Below are positions 54,438 through 63,575 of a stretch of DNA of 64,000 nt, one piece after another. This DNA comes from Crocinitomicaceae bacterium. Its GTDB lineage: Bacteria > Bacteroidota > Bacteroidia > Flavobacteriales_D > Crocinitomicaceae. Below the pieces are notes generated by a model. The model was not told where the DNA came from. It saw only the letters and a program-made list of their open reading frames with translations, and ran no database searches. The position numbers were made by a program, and so were the translations under genes. Position 1 is the stretch's first letter; every line of letters starts with the position of its first letter. Location: the NCBI GenBank assembly GCA_023262855.1, contig JALQYQ010000045.1, positions 53,450 to 117,449 on the forward strand, in the 5' to 3' direction.

Positions 54438-55832
54438 TTATAATTCTCTTTTTGGATCAAATTGTTCTAGATAATCTGCTACTCGTTTCACAAATTGTCC
54501 TCCTAATGAACCATCTACAACACGGTGGTCATATGAGTGAGAAAGGAACATTTTGTGACGAATTCCAATGAAATCACCATGTGGAGTTTCGATAACCGCA
54601 GGAACTTTTCGAATTGCACCTAAAGCTAATATTGCCACTTGTGGTTGATTGATGATTGGAGTTCCCATAACGTTTCCAAATGATCCAACATTCGTTACTG
54701 TAAATGTACCACCTTGAATGTCTTCAGGTTTTAATTTGTTGTTACGCGCATTGTTCGCTAATTCATTCACTGATTTGGTTAAACCAGTTAAGTTCATGCG
54801 ATCCGCATTTTTGATTACAGGAACAATTAAATTTCCAGAAGGTAAGGCAGTTGCCATACCGATATTGATATCTTTACGCTTAACGATAGATGTTCCGCTA
54901 ACAGATACATTGATCATTGGGAAGTCTTTAATTGCTTTTACAATTGCTTCGATAATGATTGGTGTAAATGTGATGTTTTCACCTTCGCGTTTCGCAAATT
55001 CACCTTTAATTTTATTTCTCCAGTTTACAATTTCAGTAACATCTGCTTCAACGTAAGAAGTTACGTGAGGAGCAACGTGCACAGACATAACCATGTGTTC
55101 CGCGATGATTTTACGCATGCGATCCATTTCAATGATTTCGTCTCCTGGATTTGGAACTACAACTGGGCCTTTAATATTCGCCAAGAATCCATTGTTCTCT
55201 GCTGGAATTGCAGCAGGGGCAGCAGTTGTTGACGTTATTACCGGTGAACCACTAGCTGTAGTTGCAGCAACTGTTGTAGTAGATGCAGCTGGTGCAGCAG
55301 CAGGAGCTGAAGTACGATTGTCAACGTAATCTAAAATATCTTTTTTCGTAACTCTTCCACCTTGTCCTGAACCAGCCAACGTTTCAAGTTCACCCATTGA
55401 AATTCCTTCTTTCTCAGCAATGCTTCGTACTAGAGGAGAATAGAATTTACCTGAAGGTCCGTTTTTGTCAATTAATTCAGAGCTTCCGTTCACGCTTGCA
55501 ACAACTTCTTGTACATTGTTAGCGATGGTTGTTGCAGCAGCAGCTGGACTTGGAGCACTATCTGCTGCAGGGGCAGGAGCAGCGCCACTTCCATCCGTTG
55601 AAATAATAGCGATTACGTCACCAACTTGAGCAACTTGGTCCACTTCAAAGAAACGTTGAACCAACACACCACCAGCTTCTGATGGCAATTCGTTATCAAC
55701 TTTATCAGTAGCAACTTCAACTAAAGGCTCATCAATTTCAACTGAATCACCAATGTTTTTCAACCAATTTGTAATCGTTGCTTCTGTAACGCTTTCTCCC
55801 ATTTTCGGAAGTCTAATTTCAATCTGTGCCAT
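54438..55832 (-). CDS. Dihydrolipoamide acyltransferase (E2 of a 2-oxo acid dehydrogenase complex)
   Basis: A 464-residue E2 subunit. N-terminal lipoyl domain with the modified Lys in VATDKVDNE; a long Ala/Pro-rich linker; a peripheral E1/E3-binding domain (SPLVRSIAEKEGIS ... GRVTKKDIL) and the catalytic domain with SYDHRVVDGSLGGQF. Substrate cannot be fixed from sequence: it may be the branched-chain or 2-oxoglutarate complex, and E1/E3 genes are not adjacent. Own promoter box about 33 bases upstream. Confidence 0.92.
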   Translation of the reverse strand: MAQIEIRLPKMGESVTEATITNWLKNIGDSVEIDEPLVEVATDKVDNELPSEAGGVLVQRFFEVDQVAQVGDVIAIISTDGSGAAPAPAADSAPSPAAAATTIANNVQEVVASVNGSSELIDKNGPSGKFYSPLVRSIAEKEGISMGELETLAGSGQGGRVTKKDILDYVDNRTSAPAAAPAASTTTVAATTASGSPVITSTTAAPAAIPAENNGFLANIKGPVVVPNPGDEIIEMDRMRKIIAEHMVMSVHVAPHVTSYVEADVTEIVNWRNKIKGEFAKREGENITFTPIIIEAIVKAIKDFPMINVSVSGTSIVKRKDINIGMATALPSGNLIVPVIKNADRMNLTGLTKSVNELANNARNNKLKPEDIQGGTFTVTNVGSFGNVMGTPIINQPQVAILALGAIRKVPAVIETPHGDFIGIRHKMFLSHSYDHRVVDGSLGGQFVKRVADYLEQFDPKREL

Positions 55833-55865
55833 ATTATTAGAATGGATGTCTTAAATTTTCGAGTA

Positions 55866-55873
55866 CAAAAGTA
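55866..55873 (-). promoter_or_regulatory. -7 promoter box of the E2 acyltransferase gene
   Basis: Minus-strand TACTTTTG fits TAnnTTTG; predicted leader about 30 bases. Confidence 0.55.
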
Positions 55874-55911
55874 AGCTAAAATTCGGTTTCTACAAGTAGG
55901 AAAAGAGGGAA

Positions 55912-57867
55912 TTATCGATCGAGTTTTTTCCACGCTTTCAGAAGAATTCCAAAATCCTTCTGGATTGAATAATCACGGGCGTAAATCAAGTTCAATTTAT
56001 CCGTAATAGAGGCATCTTCAAAAACAAGAGCGTCGCTTGGATTTAAAACTCCTTTTTTAATACGCGGCAATTGATACGCTTGATTACTGTCACTGCCTAA
56101 ATAACCCACAAATGATAGTTTTCCAAAGAAAATCCGCACGATATTTCGCATGAAATTCAAGGGGTTTTTATACATGAATGCAAGTAGTGGTGAAGCAACT
56201 AAAAAAGCAAATGATAACAATAAATCAAAGGTTCTTTTGGAACGAATATTTTCTGTTTTTGTAATTGAATTGATGTTTAAGACATACAAATCTCCAGCTG
56301 TTTCAATGGAATTACTTCCAATCAAGGATAATGAATCAGGTTGTGCAATTTTAAAGTCAATTTTTGAAGAATCAATTGCTGTCATCCAATGGATAATTGT
56401 TTGTGCAGATGTGTCTTTTGCACAAAACACGATTTCATTGATGTCATGAATGTAGGTGATTTGGTCCAATTGATTTAACGTTCCAACAGCACCGTATTCC
56501 TTTTCTTCTCCTACAGAAACATGTTCAATTAAATCGATATTTGGATTTGTTTGCTTTAAGATTTCTGTCACACGTTTAACTTCTTCAGATTCACCAACAA
56601 TGGCGAATTTCTTATTCTTCTTGCGAACAAGGCTGAATTTTTGTCCAACTGCAACATGTAAAAACAAACGTGAAAGTAGGTAATAACCAATCATCCAGGC
56701 TGCTCCGACTAAGATGTATAAACGTGAAAACTGCCATGATTTTGGCAATAAAGCATAAGCAATCAGGATAACCAGTGTAGAAAGAATAATCCCTTTGAAA
56801 TATTTCAATGGTTTAACTGGGTAATCGTAACCTCCGTTAAACAAAACCCCTAGTAACCAGATGACTGTATAGATTGGAATCGAAACATTAACAACAGAAT
56901 CTGGAAATTCGATCGAACTCATTTTCCATTGATTTGTCAACGCGAACAAACCTGTAACAAGAATTGCACTGTCAACAACTGGTAAAAAGGCTTGTTTGAT
57001 AAAACGTGAACTCAATGCTAAAAAGGCTCTGAAATAGATTGCTGCGTTGATTAAAAACGAAAACAAACGTGCATTTTTTTGAGAGAAGTGCTTTTCAGCA
57101 AAAATGATCATGGCGCGGTAAAACACAAATACATAGTTGACTGAACTTTTCTTCGTACTTTCTCCTTTGTAATGAATAATTCGCGTTTCAGGAAAATAAT
57201 AATTTTTGTAGCCTCCTTTGATAATGCGATAAGAAAGATCAATGTCTTCACCGTACATGAAAAATGCTTCATCGAGCAATCCTACTTTTTCAAGTGCTTC
57301 TGCGCGCATTAGCATAAACGCACCACTTAAAATTTCGATTTCATTGGTTTCAAATTCACTTAAATGACCTGCGTGATATTGTCCGAATTTTTTAGAGCGT
57401 GGGAATACTTTTGAAAGACCAAATATTTTGTAAAATGCAACTTTTGGCGTCGGTAATCCACGTTTTGATTCTGGCAGAAATTTTCCTTTCCCATCCAACA
57501 TGCGAACACCTAAACCACCCGTATCGGGATGTGAATCCATGAAGTCAATCACTTTTGAAAAGGTATCCTCTTCAACAACTGTATCTGGATTAAGCAATAA
57601 GACATATTCAGAATCTGATAACAATATGGCCTGGTTATTTGCTTTCGAAAAACCACGATTGTCTTTGTTGGCGATTAGATTATATTCAGGGAATTTTCTC
57701 GCAACCATGTCAACTGAACCATCAATTGAATTATTGTCAACGATAAAAACTTCTCCGCTTACATTTGCTAACGCCTTTTTTACAGAATTTAAACATTGCT
57801 CAAGGAAATATTCTACATTGTAATTAACAATGATGATACTGATTTTATGTTTAAATGATTTACTCAC
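55912..57867 (-). CDS. Fusion: GT2 glycosyltransferase plus degenerate membrane sugar-transferase half
   Basis: A 651-residue protein. Residues ~1-300 are a GT-A family 2 glycosyltransferase (SIIIVNYNVEYFLEQCL, VDNNSIDGS, LLLNPDTVVEE, FMYGEDIDLSYR), of the rhamnosyltransferase-like group. The rest has four or five TM helices, a Rossmann-like domain (FAIVGESEEVKRVTEIL) and a C-terminal piece (RSKRTFDLLLSFAFLVASPLL ... GKLSFVG) that copies the start and end of a WcaJ-type transferase but lacks the KFRTM and DE-P-Q catalytic stretch. So only the GT2 part should be active. It follows RidA by 22 bases. Confidence 0.85.
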   Translation of the reverse strand: MSKSFKHKISIIIVNYNVEYFLEQCLNSVKKALANVSGEVFIVDNNSIDGSVDMVARKFPEYNLIANKDNRGFSKANNQAILLSDSEYVLLLNPDTVVEEDTFSKVIDFMDSHPDTGGLGVRMLDGKGKFLPESKRGLPTPKVAFYKIFGLSKVFPRSKKFGQYHAGHLSEFETNEIEILSGAFMLMRAEALEKVGLLDEAFFMYGEDIDLSYRIIKGGYKNYYFPETRIIHYKGESTKKSSVNYVFVFYRAMIIFAEKHFSQKNARLFSFLINAAIYFRAFLALSSRFIKQAFLPVVDSAILVTGLFALTNQWKMSSIEFPDSVVNVSIPIYTVIWLLGVLFNGGYDYPVKPLKYFKGIILSTLVILIAYALLPKSWQFSRLYILVGAAWMIGYYLLSRLFLHVAVGQKFSLVRKKNKKFAIVGESEEVKRVTEILKQTNPNIDLIEHVSVGEEKEYGAVGTLNQLDQITYIHDINEIVFCAKDTSAQTIIHWMTAIDSSKIDFKIAQPDSLSLIGSNSIETAGDLYVLNINSITKTENIRSKRTFDLLLSFAFLVASPLLAFMYKNPLNFMRNIVRIFFGKLSFVGYLGSDSNQAYQLPRIKKGVLNPSDALVFEDASITDKLNLIYARDYSIQKDFGILLKAWKKLDR

Positions 57868-57889
57868 GCCTTAAGCAACGAAAAAACGT

Positions 57890-58267
57890 TTATTTAATTG
57901 CAATACATGAAATTTCAATCGGAACGTCCAATGGTAATTTTGCCACTTGAACAGTTTCTCTTGCCGGTGGAACTTCTTTGAAGTAACTACCATAAATAGC
58001 ATTCATTTCTGCAAAATCATTCAAGTCTTTCAAGAAAATACTGCATTTCACTACATTGTCAATTGTCAAGCCTGCTTCTTCTAGAAGTGCCAAAATGTTC
58101 TTCATGACCTGATGTGTCGCATTTTGAATCGAGTCTGTCACTAATTCACCCGAAAAAGGATTCAAAGGAATTTGTCCACTGACGTATAAGGTATCATTTT
58201 TCAGTATCGCTTGACTGTAGGGACCAATAGGTGCAGGTGCTCCAGGAATTGAAATTACTTTTTTCAT
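57890..58267 (-). CDS. ridA: RidA-family 2-iminobutanoate/2-iminopropanoate deaminase
   Basis: A 125-residue Rid protein that hydrolyses reactive enamine/imine intermediates from PLP enzymes. GPYSQAI, YVSGQIPLNP and the substrate-binding Arg in VPPARETVQVAKLP with the final IEISCIAI are all present, matching the RidA subgroup. It lies upstream of the GT2 fusion gene on the minus strand, spaced by 22 bases, and diverges from the glutamine amidotransferase gene. Confidence 0.95.
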   Translation of the reverse strand: MKKVISIPGAPAPIGPYSQAILKNDTLYVSGQIPLNPFSGELVTDSIQNATHQVMKNILALLEEAGLTIDNVVKCSIFLKDLNDFAEMNAIYGSYFKEVPPARETVQVAKLPLDVPIEISCIAIK

Positions 58268-58339
58268 TTTCTCGTTGAATTGCAGTTGAACAATGAATTA
58301 ATCTATAAAGCGGAGTTGAGTTAGTTTGTCCACTTTCAT

Positions 58340-58347
58340 TAACTTTG
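58340..58347 (+). promoter_or_regulatory. -7 promoter box of the glutamine amidotransferase gene
   Basis: TAACTTTG fits TAnnTTTG; predicted leader about 26 bases to the TTG start at 58377. Confidence 0.55.
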
Positions 58348-58376
58348 TGCAAGTTTAACAATTAAAGCGTAATTAA

Positions 58377-58940
58377 TTGAAAGTTCTATTGATTGATTTT
58401 TATGATTCGTTTACCTATAATATCTTCCATTATTTGGAAAGTTGTGGTGTTGACGTGCATGTTGTTGAGGATAGAGCAGTGAAAATTGATGAAGTTGATA
58501 GATTTGATTGCATCGTGTTTTCACCAGGTCCAGGTTTGCCAAGTGAAACAGTATCTATGTTTCCAGTTCTTGAAAAATACGCGGAAACAAAAAAGATATT
58601 GGGAATTTGTCTTGGCATGCAAGGTATAGCAAGTTTTTATGGAGATGAATTGTACAACCTTGAAAAAGTTAAACACGGTGTGTCTGAAATTATTCAGGTA
58701 AATCCGACAGTGGAGTTGTTTAATAATCTCGATAATAATCAGGAAGTTGGACTTTATCACAGTTGGGCAGTAAGAATTAACCCGAATTCTGACTTAAAGG
58801 TTACAGCTACGTCAAACGAAAATGTTACAATGGCTTTACAGCACAAAGAGTTACAGGTTTTTGGCGTTCAATTTCATCCTGAATCTATTTTAACTGATAA
58901 TGGAAAAGAAATGTTAAAGAATTTTCTTTTCGTTTGTTAA
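58377..58940 (+). CDS. Class I glutamine amidotransferase, anthranilate/aminodeoxychorismate synthase component II
   Basis: A 187-residue glutaminase subunit that supplies ammonia for anthranilate or aminodeoxychorismate (folate) synthesis. Catalytic Cys in LGICLGMQG, oxyanion-side SPGPGLP, and His-Glu in QFHPESILT. The gene starts with TTG: MKVLLIDFYDSFTYN is the normal family N-terminus and no in-frame ATG precedes it. No trpE/pabB neighbour, so TrpG and PabA cannot be separated. Confidence 0.93.
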   Translation: MKVLLIDFYDSFTYNIFHYLESCGVDVHVVEDRAVKIDEVDRFDCIVFSPGPGLPSETVSMFPVLEKYAETKKILGICLGMQGIASFYGDELYNLEKVKHGVSEIIQVNPTVELFNNLDNNQEVGLYHSWAVRINPNSDLKVTATSNENVTMALQHKELQVFGVQFHPESILTDNGKEMLKNFLFVC

Positions 58941-58956
58941 TCAAATTATAATCGTT

Positions 58957-58964
58957 TATTTTTG
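58957..58964 (+). promoter_or_regulatory. -7 promoter box of the DUF2147 gene
   Basis: TATTTTTG fits TAnnTTTG; predicted leader about 14 bases. Confidence 0.5.
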
Positions 58965-58981
58965 GTCAAAACAAATCGATT

Positions 58982-59410
58982 ATGAAAAACCTTATTGTTG
59001 TATTATTTGCATTAATTTCTTTGAATTCAATTGCACAATCATGTGTAGGGAAATGGGTAACAATTGATGATGCCACCAACAAGAAAAAATCCATTGTTGA
59101 GTTGTACAAGGTAGACGGTAAATTGTACGGAAAAATCACGTATTTATTTCCAAGAGAAGGAAGAGAAGATAACCCAAAATGTACGAAATGTACAGGTGAT
59201 AGAAAAGATAAACCTTTAGTAGGCTTGCAAATTGTCCGAGGATTAACGTGGGACGGAGGTGAATGGGAAGGCGGTACAATCGTAGATCCTGAAAACGGCA
59301 AAATCTATACAGTTAAAATGTGGTTAGAACCAAATAATGCTAACTATCTTAATGTTCGTGGATATATTGGGCCGTTTTTTAGAACTCAAAAATGGGTGAG
59401 GGTCGAATAA
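58982..59410 (+). CDS. Exported DUF2147 protein
   Basis: A 142-residue exported protein: signal peptide (ending NSIAQS) and a DUF2147 domain (GKWVTIDDATNKKKSIVELYK, DGGEWEGGTIVDPENGKIYTV). The repeating W and G pattern and the lipocalin-like small beta-barrel layout are typical. A CTKC pair (NPKCTKCTGDRKD) could form a disulfide or bind metal. Function of the family is unknown. It precedes the TonB receptor gene by 59 bases on the same strand. Confidence 0.92.
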   Translation: MKNLIVVLFALISLNSIAQSCVGKWVTIDDATNKKKSIVELYKVDGKLYGKITYLFPREGREDNPKCTKCTGDRKDKPLVGLQIVRGLTWDGGEWEGGTIVDPENGKIYTVKMWLEPNNANYLNVRGYIGPFFRTQKWVRVE

Positions 59411-59469
59411 TTTTCGAGCGTTACTGAACATTTTTGCTGAATTATTGTTGTTCATGAAAAGAATCATTC

Positions 59470-61893
59470 ATGAAATCAATTTTATCATTTTTATTTTCTA
59501 TTAGTTTTGTTTTAGTTTACGCTCAAACTGGAAAAGTTTCAGGACGTGTGTCTAATGCCACTAACAACGAAAGTTTAGCCTTTTCTAAAGTTCAGATTGT
59601 TGACCAACAAAAAGGAGCAGTTTGCTTTGATGACGGGACATTTGTTATAGAAAATTTAGAACCAGGTGTGTATTCATTCAAAGCAACATCTGTAGGTTTT
59701 CAAGAGCTGATAATCAATGATATCACTGTTACAAATGCACGAACAGTGGAATTAAACTTCCAATTAGAGCCAATTGTGCGCGAACAAAAAGAGGTAACTG
59801 TAAAGGCGAAAACATTTACAAAAGTTTCAGAATCTCCGGTATCGTTACGAACTTTAAATGCAACTGAAATTGAGCGTCAACCTGGTGCTGGTCGAGATGT
59901 GAGTAAAGTTCTACAGGCTCTTCCAGGTGTTGCTTCACGAGCTACGTTTAGAAACGATATCATCATCCGCGGTGGTTCACCAGGAGAAAACAAGTTCTAT
60001 TTGGATGGAATTGAGGTGCCAAATATCAATCACTTTGCAACGCAAGGAAGTTCAGGTGGACCAGTTGGTTTGTTAAATGTCAATTTTATTCGTGAGGTAG
60101 ATTTCTATTCAGGTGCCTTTCCAGCAAATCGTGCAAACGGTTTAAGCTCGGTGATTTCATTCAAACAAAAAGATGGAAATCCGGATGCTTTGATCACCAA
60201 TTTTGCGCTAGGTTCAAGTGATGCCGCACTAACGTTCGATGGTCCAATGGGGAAAAAAGCAGATTTTATTTTCTCGGCAAGACGTTCGTATTTACAGTTT
60301 TTGTTTGCTGCATTAAAATTACCTTTTTTACCTACGTACAATGATTCACAGTTCAAGGTAAATTACAGAATCAATCAAAAGAATAAAATTACCTTTATTG
60401 GACTTGGTGCTTTAGATCAATTTGCCTTGAATACAAAGGTGAATGATAAAGTAACTGATTCAACTCAGCGTGAATACAATGAGTATATTTTAGGTAATAT
60501 TCCTTCACAAAACCAATGGAATTACACGATTGGAGTAAATTGGACACATTTCTCTAAAAAATCCTATCAAAATGTTGTTGCGAGTAGAAATATGCTGAAA
60601 AACTTGGCAGTTCGCTACACCGACAATATTGAGTCAGAAGCCAACAAAATTCTTGATTATTCATCGTTTGAAGCCGAAAATAAATTTCGTTTTGAACACA
60701 CCTATTCTCAAAATGGGTGGAGAGTGAATGCAGGTTTCGGTTATGAATATGTTCGATACAACAATGAAACGTTTAATCGAATTGCCATTATGGGTGTTCC
60801 CGTTACGATTGATTATACGTCTAATTTGTATTTAAGTAAAGGTTCAATCTTTGGACAAGTTTCACGAAGTTTGTTGAATGAGCGACTTAATTTATCTCTT
60901 GGATTGAGAAGTGATATTTCGAATTATTCTAAAAGCTTGATGAATCCGTTAGATCAATTATCACCAATGTTCTCTGCTAATTTTAGATTGACGGAAAAAT
61001 GGTCTTTGAATGGTAATGTTGCGCGTTTCCATCAATTACCTGCTTACACGATTTTGGGTTATCGCAATGCGAATGATGAGTTGGTCAACAAAAACAATGA
61101 CGTTAAATATATTCGAGCAGATCATTTTGTGCTTGGAACGGAATATTTGACAAACTTCAATTCTCGTTTTACAGTAGAAGGATTTTACAAAAACTACAGT
61201 CGTTACCCGTATTCAGTGGTGGATTCAATTTCACTGGCTAATTTAGGAACTGATTTCGGTGTTGTTGGTAATGAAGCGGTAACCTCAACAAGTTCAGGAA
61301 GAAGTTACGGTGTGGAGTTTTTATACCAACAAAAGCTAATCAAAGGATTCTACGGAATTGTAGCTTATACATTTGTGACATCTGAATTTAAAGACAAAAA
61401 TGATGTGTACATTCCAAGTTCATGGGATAGTAAAAATATCGTTTCTTTGACAGGTGGAAAACGTTTTAACAAAGGCTGGGAAGTTGGAATGCGTTGGTTG
61501 TTTTCTGGAGGTTCTCCATACACGCCATACGATGTCGCTACATCTAGTTTAAAACAAGTTTGGGACGTTAACGGACGAGGAATATTGGATTACAATCAAT
61601 TGAATGCAAAACGCGAAGGTGCTTATCATCAGTTGAATGTGCGTGTTGATAAGAAGTTCTATTTTGAAAAGTTTTCTATGAATTTCTATTTGGATATTCA
61701 GAACTTGTATGGACATAAAACGACAGTTGCTCCAATTTTATTATTGGTCAAAGACGCAAATGGTCAACCGATTACAGATCCAAATGATCCATCACGCTAT
61801 TTGACGAAAGAAATTTCTCAAACTTCTGGTATCGTTCAGCCTACTTTAGGAATTATTATTGAATTCAAGGTGAAGAAGGCAGCGACTAAATAA
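59470..61893 (+). CDS. TonB-dependent receptor with CPD-like N-terminus
   Basis: An 807-residue outer-membrane receptor. Signal peptide (ending LVYAQ), CPD-like domain (~20-100, GKVSGRVSNATNNESLAFS), plug with LQALPGVASRATFRNDIIIRGGSPGENKFYLDGIEVP and a large barrel. The ligand is unknown. The last eight bases overlap the end of the convergent OmpA-type gene, so the two genes share their 3' ends. Confidence 0.93.
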   Translation: MKSILSFLFSISFVLVYAQTGKVSGRVSNATNNESLAFSKVQIVDQQKGAVCFDDGTFVIENLEPGVYSFKATSVGFQELIINDITVTNARTVELNFQLEPIVREQKEVTVKAKTFTKVSESPVSLRTLNATEIERQPGAGRDVSKVLQALPGVASRATFRNDIIIRGGSPGENKFYLDGIEVPNINHFATQGSSGGPVGLLNVNFIREVDFYSGAFPANRANGLSSVISFKQKDGNPDALITNFALGSSDAALTFDGPMGKKADFIFSARRSYLQFLFAALKLPFLPTYNDSQFKVNYRINQKNKITFIGLGALDQFALNTKVNDKVTDSTQREYNEYILGNIPSQNQWNYTIGVNWTHFSKKSYQNVVASRNMLKNLAVRYTDNIESEANKILDYSSFEAENKFRFEHTYSQNGWRVNAGFGYEYVRYNNETFNRIAIMGVPVTIDYTSNLYLSKGSIFGQVSRSLLNERLNLSLGLRSDISNYSKSLMNPLDQLSPMFSANFRLTEKWSLNGNVARFHQLPAYTILGYRNANDELVNKNNDVKYIRADHFVLGTEYLTNFNSRFTVEGFYKNYSRYPYSVVDSISLANLGTDFGVVGNEAVTSTSSGRSYGVEFLYQQKLIKGFYGIVAYTFVTSEFKDKNDVYIPSSWDSKNIVSLTGGKRFNKGWEVGMRWLFSGGSPYTPYDVATSSLKQVWDVNGRGILDYNQLNAKREGAYHQLNVRVDKKFYFEKFSMNFYLDIQNLYGHKTTVAPILLLVKDANGQPITDPNDPSRYLTKEISQTSGIVQPTLGIIIEFKVKKAATK

Positions 61894-62752
61894 AGGCAAA
61901 ATCAACACGTCGGTTGTGTTGTTTTCCTTCTGGCGTATCATTTGAATCAATAGGATTCTTTTCTCCTTTGAAATCGATTTCAATGCGATCTTTGCTTAGT
62001 CCCTGTGAAACAAAGTAATTAATCAACGCTTCTGCACGTTTTTTTGATAATTCAACGTTGTATTCTTCGGAACCATCAGCATCTGTATGACCTGTTACTT
62101 TGATTCTAATGTCTGAATGACCGTCAACGACACGAATCATTTTGTCGAGAAATGGAAAATATTCTTTTTTAATTTCAGCTTTGTCGTAATCAAAATAGAT
62201 GGGTTGAAAATTGAAGTTTTTGCGTTCTTTTTCTCTGATTTCAGGTGCATTGTAACCTTTTTTTAAGTCAGAAATAAATGCATCGCGCCAATTGTGTGTT
62301 AGCATGAGCTTATCATTTGCTGAAAAAGTTGCTTTTGATCGATATAGGATGATTTTTCCACTGAAATTTTTGCAGTCGGTACTTTTAAAACGACCTTCAA
62401 GGTAACCCGTGCTGTCGTTATATGTTAACGTGCTTTCAATTTTACACCATGTGGTGTTCGGCGCATTTTTTTTCTTTTCAATTACCGTTTGGTTAAAAGT
62501 GAGCTCATTGTTCTTTTGTGATCCTTTGATTTGTTTGACAGCGTAAAAATCAGTGTTGTATGTCTCATCCCGCGTTTTACCAGTTAACGAACCGCTATTA
62601 ACGATGAAAGATGTGTAAAACAACGTGGCTTGTTCCTGTTTTTGTCCGTCGCGAATTAATAATCCTTGCCAAACACCATTAAAATTAACTTGGCCCATAC
62701 CATTTTGTACGCCAAACAAAAAGAAAAAGCAAAGAAGTATGGTTGATCTCAT
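61886..62752 (-). CDS. OmpA-family protein with lipocalin-like N-terminal domain
   Basis: A 288-residue exported protein. Signal peptide (MRSTILLCFFFLFGVQNGMG), a beta-rich domain (~22-150, NFNGVWQGLLIRDGQKQEQ) that may be lipocalin-like, and an OmpA domain (~170-288) with FDYDKAEIKKEY, VTGHTDADGSEEYN and LSKKRAEAL, so Asp and Arg are present. It should bind peptidoglycan while the N-terminal domain faces other envelope parts. Convergent overlap of eight bases with the TonB receptor. Confidence 0.87.
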   Translation of the reverse strand: MRSTILLCFFFLFGVQNGMGQVNFNGVWQGLLIRDGQKQEQATLFYTSFIVNSGSLTGKTRDETYNTDFYAVKQIKGSQKNNELTFNQTVIEKKKNAPNTTWCKIESTLTYNDSTGYLEGRFKSTDCKNFSGKIILYRSKATFSANDKLMLTHNWRDAFISDLKKGYNAPEIREKERKNFNFQPIYFDYDKAEIKKEYFPFLDKMIRVVDGHSDIRIKVTGHTDADGSEEYNVELSKKRAEALINYFVSQGLSKDRIEIDFKGEKNPIDSNDTPEGKQHNRRVDFAFI

Positions 62753-62846
62753 GATTACTTATTCGGAAAACGACAAAAAATGTTCCAAATTGTCCGAAAT
62801 AAGATCATTTTAAAATTTTCATTTCACCAGATGAACAAAGCATGCC

Positions 62847-62854
62847 TATATTTG
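62847..62854 (+). promoter_or_regulatory. -7 promoter box of the glutathione peroxidase gene
   Basis: TATATTTG, exact TAnnTTTG. The predicted TSS (~62858) is at the ATG at 62859; an ATG at 62874 would give a 16-base leader instead. Confidence 0.6.
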
Positions 62855-62858
62855 TTTT

Positions 62859-63473
62859 ATGAAAAAGCATCAGATGAAAAACTACATTTTTATTCTTTTA
62901 TCACTCGTTTTTAGTTCTTCTTGCAGTCTAATAGATAAATCACCGAAGGAAGGAGACCAATTTGTTAATCCAAAAAAAGAAACCATGGCAGAAAGCATAC
63001 ATCAATTCAAAGTTGAAGATATTGAAGGAAATTCATTTGATTTCTCTGCCTTAAAAGGAAAAAAGATAATGGTTGTTAACACTGCTTCAAAATGTGGTTT
63101 AACGCCTCAATATGAGCAGTTAGAAGAAGTTTATTCAACTTACAAGGACAGTAATTTTGTAATTATTGGATTTCCTGCTAATAATTTCATGGCACAAGAA
63201 CCTGGAACAAATGAGGAGATTGTTGAATTTTGTACAAAGAACTATGGAGTTTCTTTTCCAATGATGAGTAAGATTTCTGTTAAAGGAAAAGACATGCACG
63301 AAGTTTATCAATTCTTAACTCAAAAATCAAAGAACGGCCTTGAAGACAACGAAGTGCAATGGAATTTTCAGAAATATTTGCTGGATGAAAATGGGATTTT
63401 AGTTAAAGTGATTAGTCCACGAGTTCTTCCAAATGATGCTGAAATCATCGATTGGATTACTTCTAAAAAGTAA
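62859..63473 (+). CDS. Glutathione peroxidase-like lipoprotein
   Basis: A 204-residue thiol peroxidase of the glutathione peroxidase family with a lipoprotein signal (SSSC; Cys22). The catalytic Cys is in TASKCGLTPQY (TGT codon, not selenocysteine). The FPCNQF region reads FPANNFMAQEPG, so the usual Gln of the catalytic tetrad is Asn and the nearby Cys is Ala; the WNF motif is intact. Peroxide reduction likely uses thioredoxin or a related partner. If the second ATG (62874) is the start, the signal peptide is shorter and cleaner (MKNYIFILLSLVFSSSC). Confidence 0.9.
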   Translation: MKKHQMKNYIFILLSLVFSSSCSLIDKSPKEGDQFVNPKKETMAESIHQFKVEDIEGNSFDFSALKGKKIMVVNTASKCGLTPQYEQLEEVYSTYKDSNFVIIGFPANNFMAQEPGTNEEIVEFCTKNYGVSFPMMSKISVKGKDMHEVYQFLTQKSKNGLEDNEVQWNFQKYLLDENGILVKVISPRVLPNDAEIIDWITSKK

Positions 63474-63560
63474 GAAAACACCTTCTTGCTTCGTTAATAT
63501 TTTGTTGATAAGTTCATTATTTCTGCTGACTTTTTAGTAGTTAAAACCCTCTTGTTTCCT

Positions 63561-63568
63561 TATTTTTG
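63561..63568 (+). promoter_or_regulatory. -7 promoter box of gyrB
   Basis: TATTTTTG fits TAnnTTTG. The predicted TSS (~63572) is four bases before a short upstream ORF and 36 before gyrB. Confidence 0.55.
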
Positions 63569-63575
63569 TTGGTTC

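Noticed and set aside
63060-63140. Selenoprotein peroxidase
   Set aside because: The catalytic position is an ordinary Cys codon (TGT).
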